Shown one piece after another: positions 58,698 to 64,000 of a stretch of DNA of 64,000 nt. The stretch is from Cloacibacillus sp. An23 (lineage in GTDB: Bacteria; Synergistota; Synergistia; Synergistales; Synergistaceae): NCBI RefSeq assembly GCF_002159945.1, contig NZ_NFJQ01000007.1, forward strand, positions 1 to 64,000, in the 5' to 3' direction. Below the pieces are notes generated by a model. That model was not told the DNA's origin. It saw only the letters and a list, made by a program, of their open reading frames with translations, and did no database searches. A program made the translations under genes and the position numbers. The first letter of the stretch is position 1; the number at the start of each line of letters is the position of its first letter.

Positions 58698-60056
58698 ATG
58701 GCCTCTAAAGAAATAAACATGACGGAGGGCGACTCCTTCCGCCAGATGCTTTCATTCGCGATTCCCGTCACAGCCGGCGGACTGCTCCAGCAGGCCTACA
58801 GCATGGCGGACGCAGTCATCGCTGGGCGGTTCCTCGGCAGCGGCGCGCTCGCCGCCGTCTCGAACTGCTTCTACGTAATATTCCTTATGACTATAATGTT
58901 CCTCGGCCTCGGACACGGAGCTTCGATAATCATTTCGCAGCTCTACGGCTCCGGCGAACGCGAGCGCATCAAAAGCGCCGTAGACACGTGCGTCGTGCTG
59001 CTCGCCGCGGGCGGGCTGATATGCACAGTGCTCGGCATAGTCTTCGCCGTTCCGGCGCTGCGGCTCATATCCACGCCGGAGAACATAATCGAGGAGTCCG
59101 CCGTATATCTTCGGATAATCTTCGCCGGCTCGATACCGTCGCTCGGCTACACGATACTGGCCGCGCTGCTGAACGCCGTCGGCAACTCGCGCACGCCGCT
59201 CGCGCTGCTCGGGGCGGCCGCTGCGCTCAACGTCGCGCTTGACCTGCTTTTCGTGCCTGTGCTCGGCATGGGTACCGGCGGCCTGGCGCTCGCGACGGTG
59301 ATAGCGCAGGCCGTCTCGCTCGCCGGCTGCCTCGTCTACCTCGGACGCTCCGACAGCGTGATATCGCTGCGGCTGCGCGGCTTCGGCTTCAGCGTGAAAA
59401 TGCTCGCGCTCATAGTCAGGGTCGGAGTGCCCACGGGGCTGCAAAACTCGCTCATGGTGATATCGATGATGGTGCTCCAGAAGGCGATCAACGAATTCGG
59501 CGTCGCGGCAATAGCGGGACGCGCGATAGAGTCGCGAATCGAGGGCGTCATGCTCATCCCTCTCACGGGAATATCGACCGCCGTCATGACCTTCGTCGGG
59601 CAGAACATCGGCGCTGGAAAGGACGGCCGCGTGAAGCAGGGGCTCAAAAACGGCTTCATAATGGGAGCCGCGGTCTCGCTCGCCTTCTGGCTCGTGCTCT
59701 TTTTCCTCTCCGGGCCGATACTCGCGATATTCTCATCCGACGAGGCCGCGCTGTTCGAAGCGAAACGCTGCACCGACATAATAGCCCCGGCTTTCATATT
59801 CTACAGCCTCGCGACGGTCTGGCAGGCCTTCTTCCGCGGCGCGGGCGACACGGTCTTCCCGCTCGTCGTCTCAATCATAACCCAGTTCGCCTACCGCGTC
59901 GCCGCCATATCCCCCTTCCTCTCGATATGGCCCACCCCCTCCGGCGTCTGGTACCTCTACGTCTCAAGCTGGTTCCTTATGTTCGCGCTCGACTGGGCCT
60001 ACCACAGGACGGGGTTGTGGAGAAGGTACGCGGCTTTGATAAAAAAAGACGCATAA
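58698..60056 (+). CDS. MATE-family efflux transporter
   Basis: A 452-residue, 12-TM multidrug/toxin exporter driven by sodium or protons. The two homologous halves start with FAIPVTAGGLLQQAYSMADAVIAGRFLGSGALAAVSN and VGVPTGLQNSLMVISMMVLQKAINEFGVAAIAGRAIESRIEG, the second followed by STAVMTFVGQNIGAGKDGRVKQG. Length fits the family. Preceded by AAAAAGGTG and an ATG at 58698. Substrate unknown. Confidence 0.95.
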   Translation: MASKEINMTEGDSFRQMLSFAIPVTAGGLLQQAYSMADAVIAGRFLGSGALAAVSNCFYVIFLMTIMFLGLGHGASIIISQLYGSGERERIKSAVDTCVVLLAAGGLICTVLGIVFAVPALRLISTPENIIEESAVYLRIIFAGSIPSLGYTILAALLNAVGNSRTPLALLGAAAALNVALDLLFVPVLGMGTGGLALATVIAQAVSLAGCLVYLGRSDSVISLRLRGFGFSVKMLALIVRVGVPTGLQNSLMVISMMVLQKAINEFGVAAIAGRAIESRIEGVMLIPLTGISTAVMTFVGQNIGAGKDGRVKQGLKNGFIMGAAVSLAFWLVLFFLSGPILAIFSSDEAALFEAKRCTDIIAPAFIFYSLATVWQAFFRGAGDTVFPLVVSIITQFAYRVAAISPFLSIWPTPSGVWYLYVSSWFLMFALDWAYHRTGLWRRYAALIKKDA

Positions 60057-60388
60057 TATAAAGACGAAGCAATGATTTAACTTGCGGCAGTATCCTGCGA
60101 ACTGCCGATCTCGCGTGTATATGATCCAAAGGCCGGTTCGTAAGCCGGAGTAGATACTTCAGCCTAGAGGCGATATTGTTTTACAAATTTATTTGTATTG
60201 CCGCTGGCGTTTATCGATGTATTTATGTAAACCTCTTTTTGCTGTATATACTGCATAATATTGGCACAAAAAATAGAAAAAGGTTCCGTTATAACACAAC
60301 GGAACCTTTTTACGTCAGTACTTGCGTAATTTCTACTTTATTGACGGTTTGTCCATGTTTAGGATATGGTCTCTCCTATATACAGTGA
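60057..60388. other. Convergent intergenic region
   Basis: About 330 bp between two converging genes. It holds no recognisable gene. A tRNA-like GGTTCG occurs at about 60134 but no cloverleaf can be built around it. The bidirectional terminator at 60277-60311 lies here. Confidence 0.55.
60277..60311. terminator. Bidirectional intrinsic terminator
   Basis: AAAAAGGTTCCGTT and AACGGAACCTTTTT are perfect inverted copies around a 7-nt loop, giving a T tract on both strands. It serves the aldolase gene on the minus strand and read-through from the MATE gene. Confidence 0.92.
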
Positions 60389-61282
60389 TTACTTGTACCA
60401 ATCAAGAAGTTTCTTCAGCTCTACTTCAAGAGCTTCGACGATATGCTTCGCGGGCTTCTCGAGCGGGAGAAGCGGGTCGCCGCAGTCTATACCGATCATC
60501 TTCATGGCTTCTTTGAGCGGTCCGGGGTTGGACTCCGCGAATATCAGGCGCAGTACCGGGGTAGCCTTTATGACGATTTCGGAAGCCTTCTTGAGCTCGC
60601 CGGCCTGGATGAGATCGAAAAGGTCGGCCCAGAGCTTAGGTAGCAGGTTGGACGTGGCGAGGATGCCGCCCTGCGCGCCGCAGGAGATTTCCTGATAGAA
60701 GAGGAACTCTTCGCCGGTTAGGACGGAGGTGCGCTCGCGGACCTTCGAGAGAAGTTCGAGGACCTGTCCCATGTTCGGGCAGCATTCCTTCATCGCGACG
60801 ATCTGATGGCGCTCGTCGTTGTCAAGAAGGTGCTCGACCGTTTCTGGAAGCATATTGACTCCGGTGCGGTAGGGTATATTGTAAAGCACCATCGGAAGGT
60901 CTACGTTCTTCATAACCTGCTGATAGTAGTCGTAGATACCCTGCTGGTTGGCGACGACGTAGTACGGAGTCACTACCATGATTGCGTCGGCGCCGAGTTC
61001 TTTGCATTTGTTTCCCATCTCTATGGCTTCGGGAAGGCCCGGGCCGATGATTCCGGCTACCACAGGGACGCGGCCCTTGTTGGCGTCGATGGTCATCTTA
61101 ACGGCGTCGATGCGCTGCTCGTTGGTAAGGGCGCAATACTCGCCGGTTCCGCCGAGCGCGACGAGTCCAGTCGTTCCGTTGTCGATTACGTAGTTGACGA
61201 GTTTGTCCATAGCCGCGGCGTTGACTTTGCCGTCGATTACGGGCGTGCAGAGAGCTGTGTAGATACCTCTTACCTTTTCCAT
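60389..61282 (-). CDS. DapA/N-acetylneuraminate-lyase family aldolase
   Basis: A 297-residue Schiff-base class I aldolase. The catalytic lysine is Lys165 (IVAMKECC) and the helper tyrosine Tyr134 (LYNIPYRTG). The carboxylate-binding motif reads GGTGE (44-48) instead of the GTTGE of true dihydrodipicolinate synthases, so lysine biosynthesis is not assured and a different 2-oxo-acid aldolase is possible. ATG 61282 with AAGGAG is preferred over a GTG three codons upstream. It follows a DctPQM TRAP transporter on the same strand, which suggests catabolism of an imported sugar acid or oxo-acid. Confidence 0.9.
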   Translation of the reverse strand: MEKVRGIYTALCTPVIDGKVNAAAMDKLVNYVIDNGTTGLVALGGTGEYCALTNEQRIDAVKMTIDANKGRVPVVAGIIGPGLPEAIEMGNKCKELGADAIMVVTPYYVVANQQGIYDYYQQVMKNVDLPMVLYNIPYRTGVNMLPETVEHLLDNDERHQIVAMKECCPNMGQVLELLSKVRERTSVLTGEEFLFYQEISCGAQGGILATSNLLPKLWADLFDLIQAGELKKASEIVIKATPVLRLIFAESNPGPLKEAMKMIGIDCGDPLLPLEKPAKHIVEALEVELKKLLDWYK

Positions 61283-61341
61283 TTTAAGCACACTCCTTAT
61301 TACTTATATGGATTTAACAGTTGCTTTGTCTTGTCTGCCGA

Positions 61342-62610
61342 CTAGAGAAGCGCGAGCGAGAACCACGGGATGTAGGTGAAGAGTTGGAGGCATATGATCA
61401 TCGCTATGATGAACGGCACGAGCTTCTTCGCTATCGCTCCGACGCTTTGTTTGGATATAGTCGCCGATATGAACAGGTTGCATCCGTAAGGCGGAGTCGA
61501 GAATCCGATGGCGAGCGCGATGGAGATCATCATACCGAACTGTATCGGATCCATTCCGAGTTCCTTGACTATCGGAAGGAATATCGGCGTAAGGATTATC
61601 GTCGATGAGATGTTGTCGACGAAGCATCCGATGATGAGGAACACGATGTTCATGAAGAGCAGAACAAGGAATTTGCTGTGCGCGTAGCCGAGGATGAAGG
61701 AGCCTACGCGGATCGGGATTCTTTCCATCGCGAGGTACGACGCGAACGAAGTGGCTAGGCCTACCATGAAGAGCGTCGCGCCGATGACGAGGACGGCGTC
61801 CTTGAAAGCGGAGAGAGTTCTCTCGTAGTTTAGCTCTTTGTAGACGAACTTACCGACGATGAGCGCGTAGACAGTCGCGACGACCGCGGATTCCGTCGGC
61901 GTGAAGATGCCTCCGTAGATGCCGCCGAGTATTATGACGGGAACGAAGAGCGCCCAGATGGAACCGGCGAAAGTCTTGCAGACATGCTTGAAGGTCGGGA
62001 TGCTCGACATGCGGGGATAGCCCTCTTTCTTACTGATGAAGTAGGAGACTATCATTAGCGCGATACCGATGACTATGCCGGGGATGATTCCCGCGATAAA
62101 CAGGTCGCTGACGGAAGTTCCGGTGAGAACTCCGTAGACGACGAACGGAATGCTGGGCGGGATGATGCATCCTATCGTACCGGCGGAGGAAATGACCGCG
62201 GCGGCGAAGTCAGGCTTGTATTTCTTCTCGACCATCATCGGAACCATGAAAGAACCGATGGCGGAGACCGTTGCGGCCGCTGAGCCGGAAATGGCGCCGA
62301 AGAACATGCATGCGACTATCGTAACCATCGCGAGACCGCCTGTGATAAATCCGACGAAGCATTCCGCCATGTCGACTATTCTGCGCGAGATGCCGCCGTA
62401 GGTCATCAGTGATCCTGAGAGCATGAAGAACGGTATGGCGAGCATCGGGAAGGAGTCCATTCCCGTGAAGGCGTTCTGCGCTATCAGGACGAGCGGAAGG
62501 TGGCTGCACGAGAAGATGGTGACCGCGGTGGCGATACCAAGAGATATTCCAATAGGTACGGAAAGCGCCAGAAGGACGAAAAGCGTACCAAACAGTATTG
62601 CTATATCCAT
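61342..62610 (-). CDS. dctM: TRAP transporter large permease DctM
   Basis: A 422-residue TRAP large subunit of about 12 TM segments: LLALSVPIGISLGIATAVTI, FPMLAIPFFMLSGSLMTYGGISRRIVDMAECFVG, FFGAISGSAAATVSAIGSFMVPMM and, near the end, IGFSTPPYGCNLFISATI. The start codon shares a base with the dctQ stop. Part of the second DctPQM set. Confidence 0.95.
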   Translation of the reverse strand: MDIAILFGTLFVLLALSVPIGISLGIATAVTIFSCSHLPLVLIAQNAFTGMDSFPMLAIPFFMLSGSLMTYGGISRRIVDMAECFVGFITGGLAMVTIVACMFFGAISGSAAATVSAIGSFMVPMMVEKKYKPDFAAAVISSAGTIGCIIPPSIPFVVYGVLTGTSVSDLFIAGIIPGIVIGIALMIVSYFISKKEGYPRMSSIPTFKHVCKTFAGSIWALFVPVIILGGIYGGIFTPTESAVVATVYALIVGKFVYKELNYERTLSAFKDAVLVIGATLFMVGLATSFASYLAMERIPIRVGSFILGYAHSKFLVLLFMNIVFLIIGCFVDNISSTIILTPIFLPIVKELGMDPIQFGMMISIALAIGFSTPPYGCNLFISATISKQSVGAIAKKLVPFIIAMIICLQLFTYIPWFSLALL

Positions 62611-63140
62611 TACATCGATACTCCTTTCTTGGCTTCTTCTATCATCATCTCTTCTTCGCTGAGTTCCGGCTTGACTATCTCGCCGGTGCGCAGAATACCG
62701 ATGATTTCAAAAACAAGGCGTATCGCCATGAAAATACCCGCAAGAGGGATGCAGAGGTAGGCCCATCCCATGCTTATCTGCATAGCGGTCGAAAGCTGTC
62801 CTGTCTTGACGACGACGCTGACGAGCTTGATCCCCTGGATGCCGAGGAAGATGCTGAAGCCGCACCAGAGCGTAAGGACGAAGACCTCGAGAGCGACGCG
62901 GGGTTTGCCCGTAAGTTTCGAAGACAAGATGTCGATGCGGAGATGTTTTCTGTTCGCGAGCGTGTAGTCCGCCCCGATCCAGATAAGCCAGATGAACATA
63001 TAGCGCGCCGCCTCGTCGACCCACGACAGGGAAGCATGGAAGCAGTATCTGAGAACGACGTTCATAAATACTAGGAGCGACGAGATGAGTAAATTCAATA
63101 CGAGGAATTTCTCTTCTAAATTATTAAGAAATTTGACCAT
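62610..63140 (-). CDS. dctQ: TRAP transporter small permease DctQ
   Basis: A 176-residue, four-TM DctQ protein with LRYCFHASLSWVDEAARYMFIWLIWIGADYTLANRKHLRID, the family hallmark around residues 30-70. Located between dctP and dctM. Confidence 0.93.
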   Translation of the reverse strand: MVKFLNNLEEKFLVLNLLISSLLVFMNVVLRYCFHASLSWVDEAARYMFIWLIWIGADYTLANRKHLRIDILSSKLTGKPRVALEVFVLTLWCGFSIFLGIQGIKLVSVVVKTGQLSTAMQISMGWAYLCIPLAGIFMAIRLVFEIIGILRTGEIVKPELSEEEMMIEEAKKGVSM

Positions 63141-63181
63141 TTTTTCGCCTCTTTCTCAGTTTTATCTGAAAGCGGTAGAAT

Positions 63182-63219
63182 CAGGAGGAGGCGGATGCCG
63201 CCGCAGAAGCCTCCTCCTG
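63182..63219 (-). terminator. Intercistronic hairpin between dctP and dctQ
   Basis: CAGGAGGAGGC and GCCTCCTCCTG pair perfectly (11 bp) with a 16-nt loop, no T tract. Same placement as the hairpins behind other binding-protein genes in the window. Confidence 0.6.
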
Positions 63220-63241
63220 TTTAGTTACGATTTAATTTGTT

Positions 63242-64000
63242 CTAGTTGTTCGCGCTGCGGGCCAGGTCGATAAGTTCCTTGCCGAGGACTGGTTCCATCT
63301 CGGCGTATACCGGCTGCGCGGCTTCTTTGAACTGCTTCATCTCTTCTTCGGTCGGATAGTAGACTTCGATGCCGTCCTTCTCGACCATTTCTTTCAGCAG
63401 GCGCTCGCCCTCCTTCTGCTGGTTGGCGCGGGAAGCGTCGCGGAATTTCGCCGCTCCGTCGAGGACGATCTTCTGGAGGTCTTCGGGGAGGCGCTGGAAG
63501 AAGGCTTCGCTCATGAACACGGCCGACGGGGCGTAGACGTGGTTGGTCATCGAGATGTACTTCTGGACTTCATAAAGCTTGGAGCTGTATATGAGCGTGA
63601 TGGAGTTTTCCTGGGCGTCGACCGTCTTCTGGAGAAGCGCTGTGTAAAGTTCGCCGAAGTCGACGGGCGTCGGGTTGGCTCCGAAGGCTTTGAAGAGGGC
63701 GAGGTGGGCCGGTATCGGCTGGACGCGTATCTTCATACCTTTAAGGTCGGCGGGGCTCTTTACGGGAGCCGTGTTAGTGGTGATCTCGCGGAATCCGTTC
63801 TCCGGGAAGCAGAGAAGGCGGACGCCCTTCGGCAGTATTTCGTCGTTGAGAACTTTGCCGAGTTCGCCGTCGAGAGCCTTATAGGCGGCTTCTTTTGTAT
63901 CGAAAAGATAGGGGAGGTCGATGACCTGAAACTTCGGCGCGATGTTCGCCGCGATACCGGGAGAGAGCATAGCCATCTCTATCGTGCCGAGCGTCATACC
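63242..64000 (-). CDS. dctP: TRAP transporter solute-binding protein DctP, partial
   Basis: The C-terminal ~250 residues of a DctP receptor; the N-terminus and signal peptide lie beyond the right edge. Visible motifs are GFREITTNTAPVKSPADLKGMKIRVQP, with the conserved ligand-binding arginine in IRVQP, and AFGANPTPVDFGELYTALLQKTVDAQENS. It ends RSANN. Partner of the DctQ and DctM encoded downstream; ligand unknown. Confidence 0.94.
   Translation of the reverse strand, partial: GMTLGTIEMAMLSPGIAANIAPKFQVIDLPYLFDTKEAAYKALDGELGKVLNDEILPKGVRLLCFPENGFREITTNTAPVKSPADLKGMKIRVQPIPAHLALFKAFGANPTPVDFGELYTALLQKTVDAQENSITLIYSSKLYEVQKYISMTNHVYAPSAVFMSEAFFQRLPEDLQKIVLDGAAKFRDASRANQQKEGERLLKEMVEKDGIEVYYPTEEEMKQFKEAAQPVYAEMEPVLGKELIDLARSANN

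Noticed and set aside
60060-60180. Possible tRNA in the convergent spacer
   Set aside because: A GGTTCG stretch is present but no acceptor, D or anticodon stems can be paired around it.
1-64000. CRISPR arrays
   Set aside because: No regularly spaced direct repeats were seen; repeated short motifs belong to the MITE-like elements or to intergenic hairpins.

Overview
The window is about 64 kb of a moderately GC-rich bacterial chromosome. It has the look of an anaerobic, amino-acid-fermenting member of the Synergistota (Cloacibacillus/Synergistes-like). That placement is inferred from gene content, not from a marker search: many TRAP, TAXI and TTT carboxylate transporters, citrate-lyase-type genes, a selenium/molybdenum hydroxylase system, a double-cubane Fe-S protein with its activator, and a class II superoxide reductase. 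No rRNA, tRNA or CRISPR array was seen.

Left part (1-23.9 kb): a minus-strand catabolic island divergent from an IclR-type regulator. In transcription order it runs: two-subunit Fe-S hydro-lyase, amidohydrolase, methylaspartate ammonia-lyase (all key residues present), a 6-hydroxynicotinate-reductase-like Fe-S flavoenzyme, TAXI solute-binding protein, UPF0280/ApbE-like protein, molybdenum hydroxylase large subunit, fused TRAP permease, hydroxylase FAD and [2Fe-2S] subunits, an OYE/GltD-like fusion oxidoreductase and YqeB. It continues into tctC-tctB-tctA and citD-citE-citF. Read together this suggests uptake of an N-heterocycle, molybdenum-dependent hydroxylation, ring reduction, hydrolytic opening, deamination to mesaconate, hydration to citramalate and cleavage to acetate and pyruvate. 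The combination resembles the Eubacterium barkeri nicotinate route joined to the second half of the methylaspartate pathway; the actual substrate is unknown. Base composition changes sharply inside this region, and its right flank carries a broken IS256-type transposase.

Middle (25-40 kb): an ABC transporter of the NitT/TauT type in one operon with a double-cubane cluster protein and its ATPase activator; an aminotransferase plus ornithine-cyclodeaminase-like pair divergent from a PucR-type regulator; 3-methyladenine DNA glycosylase I; a DctPQM TRAP transporter; and a split chromate transporter.

Origin region (40-48 kb): a DUF2993 lipoprotein-like gene, an AT-rich DnaA-box region, then dnaA, dnaN, recF, mnmG and a DUF721 (DciA-like) gene, all on the plus strand. 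The chromosomal origin very probably lies here.

Right part (48-64 kb): superoxide reductase, two related MITE-like repeats, a decayed TetR gene, a cupin, a DUF362 ferredoxin protein, GltS, a tiny membrane protein, modA-modB-modC (molybdate uptake, which fits the Mo enzyme on the left), a glutamine-synthetase-like gene, a MATE exporter, and a DapA-family aldolase followed upstream by a second DctPQM transporter that runs off the window. A 24-nt palindromic insert is found three times (in the IS256 remnant and in both MITEs).
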